NCBI RefSeq assembly: GCF_030272615.1
Contig: NC_081409.1
Coordinates: forward strand, 528,670,291 to 528,734,290
DNA from: Cryptomeria japonica
Lineage: Eukaryota > Streptophyta > Pinopsida > Cupressales > Cupressaceae
DNA length: 64,000 nt
Direction: 5' to 3'
The position numbers were made by a program, and so were the translations under genes. Below, piece after piece: positions 1 to 12,585 of the stretch; the first letter of the stretch is position 1; every line of letters starts with the position of its first letter. The notes under the pieces were generated by a model. The model saw nothing but the letters and a program-made list of their open reading frames with translations, was not told the DNA's origin and ran no database searches.

Positions 1-3000
1 GAGCTTACTATTTATATGATTATGAATGTTATGTTGTGAAAGATACAAACTTAGAAAGGCATCTTTTATGCTTGCAATCATTGTGCTTCTCTGATGTAGG
101 GTTTTGGTTGTTAATGAGTTGCATCCTCTTCTTATTTCATGCTCATATTATGTATATGATATTGTGATTTCCTATCATTAGGGCTGATACCTCTCTGTCT
201 TTCTTGAGTTTATTGCTTTGGTATACATAATCTTCAATAGTGTATTCAACACTATCACTTAGCCATGATCTTTGACCGGTCTTCTTTACTATCTTCTAGC
301 AGTGATGAGTCACCAAACTACTCCTTTATTTTATTATATTGTACATGACTTTATACTACTTTTTGATGCTTTAGATCAATGATTACCCTAGCTGCCATAC
401 TAAAATTACAGAGGTTTTATCATATTAGATATGCCTACTCATTGATCAGTGGTTCTTATTACTATCTTTGTGTGTCCTCCAAGTTGTCACAGACTTTGCA
501 TTATTATCTTAATAAGAATAGGTCATTGTCTTCTCATTTGTTGACTTCTCTTTATTCTCTGAGTTGTGCAAGATCCAAAGGCATGGCACTATCTTAATCT
601 TTTTTTTACCAAATCATTGTGTACTTTCAGTTGTTGCATTTGTATCTCCTAGGACTCTTGTCTCTTCTTAGATTTTTCTTTATCTTCTACACCATTAGTC
701 ATGTTCCTGTGAGCCTAATACTACAAATCTGCCACCTGATATCATTGCTCCTTTGATCTTATAGAACATGGTGTTTACCTTTCTTGGATGTTTGTATTTA
801 TCTTTTTGGCTTCTAAATACTATTCTTCTTATCCATACTGACTTTTTCTACTTAATGAAGTCTTTGTATGCACAAACTTTGTCAAGGTCTATAGGAGTTT
901 AGATTGAATGCATCTAATCTGAACTACTCCCCTTTGATCTTTTAAAGCTTTATCAGATGTAACTTATTTGTCCTGCTATGGCAGTCCTTTCACTGTGAAA
1001 GGCACTATGGTTGCTCATTCTTTAAAATCCTTAGGGCTTCTATATGGCATGAGGTCTGAAATACCTTCTTAGATTATTGTCTTGCAACATGATTTTCAAT
1101 GCGTGGAGTTCTTTTGAGTTGCTACCTTTTAAGGTGGATGCTCAAAACATCTTCTAAATATCATGGTCTTTGTCAAATAGTCATGTTGAGCAACTTTTGA
1201 ACTATCTTTAAAGGTCGGCACTATTGACTGTCTTTGTCATAAACTTACTGTTCTTTTCATAGCTATGGTGCACTGTATTTTTGAGTCTTCAATTTTATGA
1301 TTGCTCCCGAATGCTGTAACTTCTCTTCACTATGTCTCTACCTTATGATTATTGACATGGATTTGGTTGAGCAATACCTCAAGGACTATTATTAGTGTAA
1401 GGTGTAGCTTGATTGACTAGGATTGTGTAGGGAAGTTATTGTGTATTATACTTGCATCTTTATTGAAGCTTCTAAGATTTATTAGTCACTATCTTTTGAA
1501 ATTTTTTACTATCATGCTCATTGGTCCTTTCATGCATAGTCACAAGGTCTTATAACTTTGTTTGATATTACTTGTCTTGACATTGTGCTCTTTAATAGTA
1601 AAGAATGCTCTGTCCTATTTTGAATTTAATATTAATATGAATATTTGTTATGATTGGTTGGATCCTATATTTGTTGATCTCATTGGACATCCCTTAAAAT
1701 TATCACAAGCCTATAATTTATTGCTATTAAAACCCTTTTGTATTGGTTGTGATAGTGATCTTCCATCAAATGGTTGTTTCTCTGTGATCTTTATCTGTTG
1801 CCTTTGATGCATATTATTACTGAAATGATGCTTAAAGCTTATCGTCTTGCTATTGTAAAGGGTTGCCACTAGTCTTTTGATTCTCTTAGACTATGATCTC
1901 TGCAACTTCTTTGTGCAAAGAACTTACTCAAGCTACTCTGATCCTTTGGACTGTTTATTCCTTCAAGGCTTCTATTTATATCTTCAATGAGGAAAAATGG
2001 AATACTTCAATATTATTATGGCTTGTCATGACTGTTCTAAACCCTTGCCTATCATCATTGGATCTACTTTGATGGGATATTTATTATGCATGCCTGTCAT
2101 GTAGATGGATACCTTTGTTTAGGTGGCTATCTTGTCTTGAAATTTCATTAGCTTTTCTATCTCTACTAATACTATACATGTTCACTATTTGTGTCATTGG
2201 CCTTATGTTATCAATGTTGTTATCATGATAGTTACAACTTATTTTTTTGGTTCAAGGTGTCTATATCAAAGATAGCTGCTCTTATACTCTACCCTATTGT
2301 AGCTTCATTCATAGTCTTGAAGGCTATATGCATTGTGACTGGTATATGTTTCTTGTGCAAGTTTGTGATTATTCTTTATTGATTGCCAGTGCACTATGTA
2401 GTATGTAATCACCACCCTAATATACATGCTCTAAAACCTTTATTGCTAGATATTCTCCTTGAATACTCTCTGTAAGTGGCATATATAATGTCTTTAATAC
2501 ACAATATCAAATCCCTTTCACCTTTTGTATGTACTATCATTCACTTTTGTGTAAAAAGTTTCTTTGTCTATGTTAGGCATAAAGAATAATTTATTATTCA
2601 TATTTACAAGACAACTATGAGGTTCATTGAAACTTGAATCACTGTCTGAAGGAAGATAACTTCACCTTTTTATTGTTGTTATAATTCAGGTATCTTGTGA
2701 TTCACTTGTTGTTATGAATCTCTTCTATGTTTATTGATAATGGGTTATCTTCTTTCTTGGCTTGCAACTTATTTCTAAGATTGTTATACCTCTGTGCACA
2801 GTTTCTTTGACTGAACTATGACTTGCATTTTTTTTAACTTTATTTCAAGAAACACAAGATTGAGACAATCATGAAGATTTTGAATCATAATTGACTATTC
2901 TCACTATCTCTCGCAGCTCCTCATCATCACTTGGACTATTCAAATACTTTTGTTGTACTGCCTTGGGGACTATGATTGATTGTGCACGATGACTCTTATG

Positions 3001-4234
3001 ACTGCAACAACACTCCTTTATGATCTTTGATCTATCATATGTATATCACTGTTAGTCCTACTACGTTGTCTTTGAGTTTTCAACAATTGTAATCTTCGGT
3101 TCTAAAATATTTCAAACTATCAAAAGGTGTCTTTGGAATGCACATGGGCCTGATTTGAATAGTCACTAACTATTGTTTGTATCCTTACCTATGACTGGTC
3201 ACAATTATGATCACTTCTTATGCCCTAGCTTGTATCTTGTTGCATGCTATCCATGAGCTCTATAAAGAATAGTTGTCCTTTCAACCTTGATCATCCTCGT
3301 GTGTTATCTTGGTAGTGATTTATGATATATCTTATTATGTTCTTTGGACTCGATGATAAAATAATTACTATGAAACCATATTGGGGTTGACTAGGTGTTT
3401 GATATGCCAATATAGTTCCACTGGTCATAGGCACGTCATCCATAATAGTGATCCTGAAAGTTTCACTACTATCAATGATGGTTACCTTCTCAATGGAGCA
3501 ATATTGACATATTAGCATGTTGGGCTCAACCCTTATGGGAGCCTCATTTAACCCCACATGCTTTATGATGAATCAATAATGTACTATGAGATCCTTGTAT
3601 CTGCACATGAAATAAGCATGTTAAATAAAATGATATTTGTTTTTATCTCATGGCATTATCTCTACATTAATTCCTTGCTTCTGAATCTGACATGTTGATA
3701 GCTATAGGCATATATTTTGGTGTCTTATATGCAAATGAACTATATTCCTGTTGGATTTGAACCTAAAAGTATGATGATCCTCATTGCTCTAACTCAAAAT
3801 GTAAATTTTTTTGTAGGTACTCTTGGAATTGGAGCAAAAGACGTTGGAGTGGATAGGTAGATAAAAACTTCAACAACTCTTTCTGGTTAGACTCCTCATT
3901 CTAGGCAGTGATGGGTCACCTTATTTTCATGTTCATTATTTTCTTTTGTTGTATAGTTTGTTTTCATATTCATATGAAAAAATATTTTTATAGCTTATCC
4001 AACGATTCCCACGGCTTGTGTGGGACATATAAACACTTTTTCTTATTCAAAGAATGAAACAACAATTTTTTTTTGTAATCTTGTTTCAAAATAAATAAAA
4101 TGCATCAGTTTAATGCAATCTTGAATATATCTTTTGTTGTGATTTCTTTGCATAATAAACTGAAAAATATTTGAACACTTTATTGCAATCAAAGCATTAG
4201 TATAAAATGAATGTACCTTTCACCATTAGAAACT
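1..4234. other. T-rich stretch, no recognisable gene
   Basis: The plus strand is strongly T-rich and G-poor, and no open frame exceeds about 90 codons. I could not match any translated piece to Gag, protease, RT, RNase H or integrase motifs on either strand. A motif of the form AGTGATGRGTCACC occurs twice (301-314 and 3907-3920), each after a similar TCTAG-containing lead-in, which hints that the two ends are related. It may be a very old retroelement remnant, but nothing in it proves that. Confidence 0.4.
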
Positions 4235-4976
4235 CCTCCAACTCTGCAAATTTGAGTTGTGTGCAAAAATTGGTAACAATAAATTTGCAATTTAATCAAG
4301 AAAGAGAAGAGCTTGTCATTTAAAATTTGTTTTGAGTTCAATTTTTTATGTGTTATGAATGTTCTTATGTCATTGATATCATATGTTCTTTAATGATTAA
4401 AGTTGGTTATAGTTATTTGTGTTGAATATTGAATAACTTTGAGTGTTTACAAGTTATCTTTGAGTTACTTTGGAAATTCAGAAATTGGGAATTAGCTGAG
4501 AAGGAATTGCTTTAAGTCTTTGAGCTTATACAAATCATCTCCGAAATTTGTATTTGAAGGATAGAAAGTAGAGTCTTTGTTTTATATGAACTATCTGGCT
4601 AGAGTAGAATATCTTTTAATATTTTTGTGTCTTTGAGCTGACAATATATTTGGGTCACAGTGGTTGATAGGAATCTTAGTATATAAAAAGAATCTTTCAG
4701 TTCTTAAGTGTGCAAATTCCTATCCCTATGTCATTTTCAAAAAAGGGAAGTAATGAAAGACTTTATTCTTTCATGACACTTTACTTTCCAAGTTATTTAA
4801 GTATGATATTACTACAAGTTTTCAAAGTTATTTAAGGAAAAGTCTATTCTTAAAAGAGAATTAGATATAACTAGTTTTGAAAGAAGATAACCAATTTGTT
4901 ATTGTATCCTATATTAGTGTAAATTTAGTAGGTAAGAAAAATAGAAAATAGTTTTAGTAGCAAGGGTGAGCCTTCC
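4235..4976 (+). repeat. LTR-like arm X, plus-oriented copy (left part)
   Basis: This stretch is homologous to the reverse complement of about 18480-19240. Shared landmarks in order are an AACTCTGC start, a TCTTATGTCATTG block, TTTAAGTCTTTGAGCTT, AAAGGGAAGTAATG and AGAGAATTAGATATAA. It breaks off at 4976, where a gypsy element is inserted, and resumes at 13114. Together with 13114-13250 it forms one arm of an inverted pair enclosing the decayed copia sequence. The opposite copy is joined to a copia primer-binding site, so the arm is part of a copia LTR. Confidence 0.7.
4972..4976. repeat. target-site duplication CTTCC, left
   Basis: CTTCC lies directly before the terminal TG of the gypsy insertion and is repeated at 13114-13118 directly after its terminal CA. 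The uninterrupted related copy (reverse strand near 18487) reads GAGCCTTCCCTTA, which supports this as the original target. Confidence 0.85.
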
Positions 4977-6569
4977 TGATGTAGAGATATTGTTCCAACA
5001 ACTTGAAAATGCTCCAAGTTGCTCACTTGCTCAACTGGCAACCTAATCACTTTCAAAAGAGATTTTCCCAACCAGACCTCACACCTTGACAAGAAACAGA
5101 TCAATGTCTCATTTCAATTGTTTTCATCCCCATAACCCCCCACTGAGACATTTTACAAAGGCTATCAACTTTGGTTTGTCAAAGTGCTCAAAAGTTGCTC
5201 AAATGGCTCACACCCCTCCAAAATGGTTCTACAAGTCCACAAAGACTCAAATCAAGTTTATTATGATCCAACAACCTCCAATGATGGTAAAAAACCCTCA
5301 AATTGGGTTGATCAAGTCTCAAAGGGATCAAAGTGCAAAATGGCTATTCTAGCCAACTAGCCGACAAAAGTGACTTTTTGGTTTCTCTCCCAAAAAATAC
5401 AAAGGACAATGCAATTTTATTTTATATTCACCATTAAAAAACTAGGACAACACTTTTTCCAAAAGGGTTTGATCTGGAACCTCCTACAAATACCATTTCT
5501 AGTAAACCCTCAACTAGGCTAAATGGGGCTAAATGAGCACTTTAACAAAGGAACTACCCTCCAAACCTGCAATTTATCAAGGTAAAAAATTGGAACACCT
5601 TCGGGTATCCAAATAATCACCAAATACTGAATTATAGCTTCTGGTTTGCATTAAAACTAAAGTTATGGGGACTGTTCATGAATTTTATTCAATTCCCACA
5701 ACCAGTCACATAGAGATGCCTGGCCAAATTTAATAAAATCTCACCCAAAACGCATCCTTTCAGTCTAAAACCTTTTGTATATTAAAAAAAACTCTCAAAT
5801 CCTCCATTTCACCAAGTTTTATAATTTTCCCATGGTGGATTTGGAAGAAATGGGAAATTGAAGTTGAAGCCCTAGGAAAGGGCACTTTTCCGAGCTGTTC
5901 GGATCTGTTACAACTTTTCTCCCTCAATACTCCACCTCCAGACCTCTGGTTGGATTAAAAGAAAGGTATTTAACCCCTCTAACTCCCCATGAAATAATTT
6001 TTCATTTTGGAGGTCATGAAATTCCGTAACAACCAAAAGAACAGCAAATTTTCTGGAAAATACAATTTTTTATTGATTTCAAATATTAAGTTTTACAAAT
6101 TTCAACCACAACCACCTCTACACGAGTTTGTTGAGGAATTTTATAGTTTTCCCAACATGTTAAAACTTATTTTAGATGGTTATAAACATTGGGAAACTAA
6201 TTACAACAACGTTTTGAAAAGTTGCTTTACAAATTGACAACTTTGTCAATTTTTGACAATTTTTGCATTTTGCCTTTCAAACTAATTTTATCATCAACCT
6301 AGGGACCTAAACACATTGAAATGGATCTAAATAGACCAAAAAAACCTTGACTCCCTAATTCTACTCATCCTAAGTCCCTTTGACCATATTTGACCATAGG
6401 GTTTATAATGCACCCTAGGCCACTAGGCCTTACAAAATGGACAATTAGGACCTTATTACAAAACAAAACATAAACAAAGGATTCTTTGATCCTTCCCAAC
6501 ACCTTGATATAAAAAACATGAAGTTTTCAATCAATAAACTATGAAATAAAGGCTTGTGCCCCTGCACCA
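4977..6569 (-). repeat. complete gypsy LTR, reversed
   Basis: Read on the minus strand this 1,593-bp segment begins TGGTGCAGGGGC and ends CTCTACATCA. That equals the sequence beginning after the pol 3' end (12054) joined to the sequence ending just before the PBS (7388). It is therefore one full LTR in the orientation opposite to the coding region. Direct copies of its parts lie at 6622-7388, 12054-12583 and 12586-13113. Confidence 0.8.
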
Positions 6570-6623
6570 TACTCTTGGGGTGGGCTGATCTCATTTCCAC
6601 ATGAAATAAGTTGGTCCAATGAA
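6570..6623 (-). other. inverted 50-bp piece of the pol 3' end
   Basis: This is the reverse complement of about 12003-12053, the last bases of pol before the 3' LTR (shared landmark GGGGTGGGCTGATCTCATTT). It shows that the reversed LTR at 4977-6569 was copied or moved together with a little adjacent internal sequence. At the junction with the following LTR piece the two partners share only two bases (AA, near 6622-6623). Confidence 0.75.
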
Positions 6624-7388
6624 TTTGGCCAGGCATCTCTATGTGACTGGTTATGGGAATTGAATAAAATTCATGAACAGTCCCCATAACTTTAGTTTTA
6701 ATGCAAACCAGAAGCTATAATTCAGTATTTGGTGATTATTTGGATACCCCAAGGTTTTCCAATTGCTTCCCTTGAGAAATTGCAGGTTTGGAGGGTAATT
6801 CCTTTGTTAAAGTGCTCATTTAGCCCCATTTAGCCTAGTTGAGGGTTTACTAGAAATGGTATTTGTAGGAAGTTCCAGATCAAACCCTTTTGGAAAAAAG
6901 TTCTTTCCTAGTTTTTTAATGGTGAATATAAAATAAAATTGCTTTGTCCTTTGTAGTTTTTGGGAGAGAAACCAAAAAGTCACTTTTGAGGGCTAGTTGG
7001 CTAGAATAGCCATTTTGCACTTTGACCCCTTTGAGACTTGTTCAACCCAATCTGAGAGTTTTTTTCCATCATTGGAGGTTTTTGGATCCTAATAAACTTT
7101 ATTTGAGTCTTTGTGGACTTGTAGAACCATTTTGGAGGGGTGTGATCCATTTGAGCAACTTTTGAGCACTTTGCCTATGGGGTTGACAAACCAAAGTTGA
7201 TAGTCTTTGTAAAATGTCTCAGTGGGGGGTTATGGGGATGAAAACAATTGAAATGATACATTGATCTGTTTCTTGTCAAGGTGTGAGGTCTAGTTGGGAA
7301 AATCTCTTTTGAAAGGTATTGGGTTGCCAGTTGAGCAAGTGAGCAACTTGGAGCATTTTCAAGTTGTTGGAACCATATCTCTACATCA
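6622..7388 (+). repeat. partial gypsy LTR, 3' part, forward
   Basis: This is the last 767 bp of the LTR in the same orientation as gag-pol. It is an inverted repeat of 4977-5730 and ends CTACATCA two bases before the primer-binding site. The first 0.8 kb of this LTR is missing. Confidence 0.8.
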
Positions 7389-7390
7389 AT

Positions 7391-7402
7391 TGGTATCAGA
7401 GC
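7391..7402 (+). promoter_or_regulatory. primer-binding site, tRNA-Met type
   Basis: TGGTATCAGAGC, complementary to the 3' end of initiator tRNA-Met, lies two bases after the LTR end at 7388. This is where minus-strand cDNA synthesis would start. Confidence 0.9.
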
Positions 7403-7441
7403 AAGTGTGATCCTTAGGAGAAGGATTTTTTTAGTTTAGCC

Positions 7442-9142
7442 ATGTTAGGGGAAGAAGAAGAGGGTGAGTTGTCCTCAAGGATGACTAATGCACAGATAGT
7501 GAATTTTTTGAAAGATCAAAACTTGGTTCACAAGATTGATTCCTTGCAAAAGGAGGTTGATAGACTTAATGGGGAACTTCGTAAGAAAAGTGGTGGAAAC
7601 TCTGATGTTGTTGAAGAGGGGAGTGATGAGGAACCCCTTGAGCAGGATGAGGAAGAAGAAGTGTTTGTTGATCAGAGACTACTTGTGAAGACCCTAAAGG
7701 CCATGGAGAGAAGGACCATGGATGTTAGGTTGGACCTACCTTCCTATGATGGGAACTTGAACCCAGATGCTGTTGTGGAATGGATTGATGCCCTCGCAAG
7801 TTTCTTTGAATGTGAGGACATACCTGAAAGTCAGAGGGTTAATATTGCTAAGTCCAAGTTGAAGGGATCAGCCCTTACATGGTGGAATTTCACTCAAGAT
7901 GATAGGGTGAAGGAGAAGAAGAATCCAGTGACCACTTGGAAGAAGATGGTTGCATTGATCAGGGATGCATATGTTCCTAATGATTATGAAGTCAAACTTC
8001 ATAAGAGGAGAATGAGTTTGAGGTGAAAGGAGATGAGTGTCTCATATTATACTCAAGAGTTCCATAAATTGGTGATGAAGTCCAATGTGGTGGAGCTTGA
8101 ATGTGTGAAGCTTGCAAGATACTTGCAAGGATCGAGAGTTACCATTCAAGATGAAATCAGTCTAAGGAGCCCTCCCATAGTCCAAAAATGTTTTCAAATT
8201 GCATTGAATGTTGAAGAAAAACTCAAGAGGAAGAGTGATCAAGGTGGAAGAGGGAGAGGGCAAAAAGACTTTGGAAATAGGGGCAAAAATATGTCGCAAG
8301 GAAGAGGACAAGGTTCCAAAGACCTTGGTGAATCAAGTCAAGGAAGTAAACAAGGGGAAGGAAGTTCTAGAGGATCTTTTAGAGGAAAGAGAGGAAACTT
8401 TAGAGGAAGAGGTGGTGGAAGATGCCTAGAAGGCATAAAGTGCTATAGATGTCATCAAATGGGGCATGTTGCATCCAAATGTCCAGAGAAGGAAAACAAA
8501 CAAGGTGAAAGGAGAAAAAATTTGGTGAGAGATGAGAACACACATAGTGTTCACTCTCATGGATCCTTTGTGCAGCCTAAACAAGGAGAGATAATGATGA
8601 TGAGAAGGACATCAATCAAAGCACCTAGTCCATCAGAGCCACCCCAAAGGAAGGCACTCTTCAGAACTACTTGTAGAAGTGGTGACAAAGTATGTAGTGT
8701 AGTGATTGATTCAAGTTCTACTAATAATTTTCTGTCCATTGAGGCAGTAGAGAGACTGAAATTGAAGAGGATTAAGCATCCAAGACCCTACAAGGTATCA
8801 TGGCTTACAAAGGGGCAGCAAACCATCATTAAAGAACAAGCATGGGTGGAGTTTTCTATTGGCAAGTACAAGGACAAGGTACTTTTTGATATTGTACCCA
8901 TGGATGCATGCTATTTTCTGCTTGGAAGGCCATGGAAATATGACATGAAGTCAAAAAATGATGGTGAGAAGAACACATATACCATCTGGTACAAAGGTGA
9001 GAAGGTAACACTACTACCCCTCCCTGATAATGGTGAAGAAGCAAAAGACTCTAAGTTTTTGTTTGTAGGAGAGAAAGAGTTTTTAGAATGCTTGAAAGAG
9101 GAGGATACTCCTTGTTATGCTTTGGTTATGTTGCCAAAATAG
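7442..9142 (+). pseudogene. gypsy gag and protease (broken)
   Basis: Gag and aspartic protease of the chromovirus. The start at 7442 is the first ATG after the PBS leader and opens with an acidic N-terminus and a short coiled coil. The retrotransposon Gag domain follows (WIDAL...FFECEDIPE...LKGSALTWW), then a Gly/Arg/Ser-rich linker and one CCHC zinc knuckle, CYRCHQMGHVASKC (8441-8482). The protease site near 8705 reads IDSSSTNNF: the catalytic Asp is kept but the usual DSG glycine is Ser. The frame is broken by TGA at 8024 and TAG at 9140. The TAG is one C-to-T change from CAG, as expected for decay of methylated DNA. No function is expected. Confidence 0.85.
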
Positions 9143-9154
9143 GAAGAAAAGAAG

Positions 9155-10500
9155 GTGCACAAAAAGAAGGAAGAATCTAGGAGGGTAGGACCAAAGGAGG
9201 TGGCTGATTTCCTTGAGACCTACAAAGACATTGTAACCAAGGAGTTACCTAATTCCTTACCTAATATTAGAGAGATTATCCATAACATTGATCTGATTCT
9301 AGGGGCTACACTTCCCAATAAGGCTGCCTATAAGTTAACACCCCAACAGAATGAGGAAATGGCAAGACAAATCTAGGAACTCTTAGATAAGGGTTTGATT
9401 TCTAAAAGTATGAGTCCATGTGTTGTTCCAGCCGTGCTAGCACCTAAGAAAGAAGGTAGATGGAGGTTATGTACAGACTCAAGGGCCATTAACAAGATCA
9501 CTATCAGGTATAGGCTCCCTATGCCTAGGATTGAGGACTTGTTGGATCATCTAGAGGGTGCAAGGTGGTATTCAAAGGTGGATTTGAAGAGTGGGTACCA
9601 TCAAATCATAATAAGGGCTAGAGATGAATGGAAGACAACCTTTAAGACTAATTAAGGCCTTTATGAGTGGAGAGTAATGCCTTTCGTTCTGTCCAATGCA
9701 CCTAGTACATTCATGAGACTCATGAATGAAGTCCTAAAACCCTTTCTTGGTAAATTTGTGCTTTTTTACTTGGGTGATATTCTTATTTTCAGTAAGGATA
9801 GAGATGAACATGTGAAACATTTGAATTTGGTCCTAAAAAGATTGCAAGAGGCTAAGATCCTAATCAATATAGACAAGTGTCTTTTCATGCAGGAAGAATT
9901 GGTGTATCTTTGTTTCATTGTTTCAGGTGGAAGCATCAAGATGGATCCTGAAAAGGTAGAGAGCATCTTGAATTGGCATTCTCTAAGGTCAATGACAGAA
10001 GTAAGAAGCTTCCATGGCTTGGCTTCCTTCTATAGGAAGTTTATAAGAGGATTTAGCTAAGTGTGTGCACCTATCCTGGAAACCATCAAAGGGGGGCAAA
10101 AGTGCAAGTTTGTGTGGACCAAGGAGGCTGAGGAGGATTTTCAAAGTCTCAAACAAAAGGTAGCAAAGCAACCTATACTTGCTTTTCCAGATTTCCAAAA
10201 TGTTTTTACAATTGAGTGTGATGCATCTAATGTTGCTATAGGGGTTGTTTTGAGCCAAGAGGGTAGGCCCATTGCACTTTTTAGTGAGAAAATCAATGAG
10301 GCAAAGAGGAAGTATTCCTCATATGATTTGGAAATGTATGCCTTAGTTAAAGCCTTGAAAAAGTGGAGGCATTATCTCCTTCCAAAATAATTTGTTGTTT
10401 TTACTGACAATCAGGCACTTAGCTTCTTGAATAGCCAGGAGAAGTTGAGTCACAAGCATATACCTTTACAATCAAACACAAAAAGGGAGTTGAAAACAAG
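9155..10500 (+). pseudogene. gypsy reverse transcriptase and RNase H (broken)
   Basis: In the same frame as gag. RT motifs are visible: [22 protein letters not shown] (first catalytic Asp kept) and [17 protein letters not shown]. The catalytic YVDD box reads YLGD (9767-9778), so one of the paired Asp residues is Gly. RNase H begins TIECDASNVAIG and keeps the YSSYDLEMYALV motif. Stops lie at 9374, 9653, 10058 and 10388. After 10390 the reading continues as VVFTDNQALSFL, then a small deletion near 10460 removes part of the RNase H end and shifts the frame. The gene is dead, with order and spacing typical of Ty3/gypsy. Confidence 0.85.
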
Positions 10501-12084
10501 GTGGTAGATGCCTTGAGTAGAAGATCCTTGACAGTGCAAGAGGTGAAGTTGCAAAGTGTGGGGATTGACTCCTTGAAAGGTATGTATGAAGGTGATGAAG
10601 ACTTTCATGAAATTTATAAAGTTTGTTCTGATTTTTCTGAAGCATACCATGTTGAATATGCTGATTACTTGATCCAAGATGGTTTATTGTTCAAAGGACA
10701 TCAACTATGCATTCCTAGGTGTTCAATGAGGGAGAATATTGTGAAAGAAAACCATTGTGGAAGCGTGAGTGGAAATTTTGGGTTGGATAAAACCCTTGAA
10801 CAGGTAAGAAGACATTATTTTTGGCCCAAGATGCAAAGTGATGTGAGGAAATTTGTTGAAACATGCACTATTTGTCAGAAAGCCAAAGGCACTTCCACTA
10901 ATGCGAGTTTGTATCAACCATTACCCATACCTACAAGGCCTTGGGAAAGTTGTAGTATGGATTTTGTAATGGGATTGCCTAGGACTCAAAAAGGCTTTGA
11001 TAGCATCTTTGTTGTTGTAGATAGGTTCAGCAAGATGACACATTTATTGCCATGTAAGAGTACAAGTGATGCAACCTATGTAGCAAATTTGTTTTTCAAA
11101 GAGATTGTAAGGATACATGGGCTTCCTCTAACAATTGTGTCTGATAGGGATGTGAAATTCATTGGCCATTTTTGGAGAGCCTTATGGAAGAGGTTGAAAA
11201 CAAACTTGAACTTTAGTTCAGCCTACCATCCACAAATAGATGGGCTAACTAAAGTTGTGAATAGGTCCTTGGGAAACCTATTGAAATGCTTGACAAAGAA
11301 ATATGGAGAGAAGTGAGATGTTGTACTTCCACAAGCTGAATTTGCATTCAATGATTCTGTGAATAGGAGTACAGGAAGGAGTCCATTTTAGATTGTGTAT
11401 GGGAAGAATCCAAGAGGCATCTTGGATTTGAGAGACCTTCCACATGATGGGCAAACAAGTGCTCATGGTGAACAATTTGCTAATAGCATTAAGGAAGTGC
11501 ATAATCAAGTAAGGCTTGCCCTCCAAAAGAGTTTACAAAAGTACAAGGAACTTGCTGATAAGAAGAGGAGGTATGTACAATTTCAGATTGGTGATATGGT
11601 GTGGGTGTACCTGAGGAAAGAAATATTACCAAAGGGGAAGCATACAAATTTACTCATGAAGAAAGTGGGTCCTTGCAAGGTTTTGAAGAAACATGGGTTG
11701 AATGCCTATGAGATATCTCTTCCCTCTAACCTTGGTATTTCTCCTATCTTTAATGTATGTGATATAACACCCTATAAAGGGCATGTTGCTATAGGTACAG
11801 ACTTTCATGTTGAGGAGATTCAAGAGGACATAGTTGATATACCTCCTCATGCACCAAGGAAGCCTGAAAAGATCATTGATGAAATGGTCATTAAGAAGAC
11901 CAAAAATAAAGAATACAAAAAATACCTTGTGAAATGGGTAGGACAACCTGTTGAAGAGGTAGTATGGATGGATGAGGCAGAAATTCTGAAGCATGACACT
12001 TCATTGGACCAACTTATCTCATGTGGAAATGAGATCAGCCCACCCCAGGAGTGTGGTGCAGGGGCACAAGCATCAATTTCATAA
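10501..12084 (+). pseudogene. gypsy integrase with chromodomain (broken)
   Basis: Integrase continues in a new frame. The N-terminal zinc-binding region keeps CTICQ, but the second His of the HHCC set appears to be Asn (GNFGLDKTL). In the catalytic core the Asp residues are present (MDFVMGLP, VSDRDVKF), but the Glu position reads LTKVVNRSLG, with Lys where Glu is expected. Stops are TGA at 11314 and TAG at 11389. The C-terminus has a chromodomain-like segment (KKYLVKWVGQP...VVWMDEAEIL, about 11915-11985), which in chromoviruses directs integration to marked chromatin. The frame ends 31 bp inside the downstream LTR. Confidence 0.85.
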
Positions 12085-12583
12085 TTTATTGATTGAAAAA
12101 TTCATGTTTTTGATATCAAGGTGCTGGTAAGGATCAAAGAATCCTTTTTTTTTTTTTTTTTGTAATAAGGTCCTAATTGTCCATTTTGTAAGGCCTAGTG
12201 GCCTAGGGTGCATTATAAACCCTATGGTCAACTATGGTCAAAGGGACTTAGGATGAGTAGAATTAGGGAGTCAAGGTTTTTTTGGTCTATTTAGATCCAT
12301 TTCAATGTTTTTAGGTCCCTAGGTTGATGATAAAATTAGTTTGAAAGGCAAAAGGCAAAAATTGTCAAAAATTGTCAAAAATTGACAAAGTTGTCAATTT
12401 GTAAAGCAGCTTTTCAAAAAGTTATTGTAATTAGTTGCCCAATGTTCATAACCATCTAAAATTAGTTTTAACATGTTGGTAAAACTATAAAATGCCTCAA
12501 CAAACTCATGTGGAGGTGGTTGTGGTTGAAATTTGTAAAACTTAATATTCGAAATCAATAAAAAATTGTATTTTCCAGCAAAT
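12054..12583 (+). repeat. partial gypsy LTR, 5' part, forward
   Basis: This is the first 530 bp of the LTR (TGGTGCAGGGGCACAAG...), following pol in the expected position. It stops at CCAG near 12583 and is followed by its own reverse complement. It carries an 18-19 bp poly-T tract near 12148 that the opposite arm lacks. Confidence 0.8.
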
Positions 12584-12585
12584 TT

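Noticed and set aside
3291-3557. 88-codon minus-strand frame
   Set aside because: No recognisable motif, no neighbouring signals, and of a length expected by chance in AT-rich DNA.
7391-7402. tRNA gene suggested by TGGTATCAGAGC sites
   Set aside because: These 12-bp matches are primer-binding sites next to LTR ends; no cloverleaf can be drawn around them.
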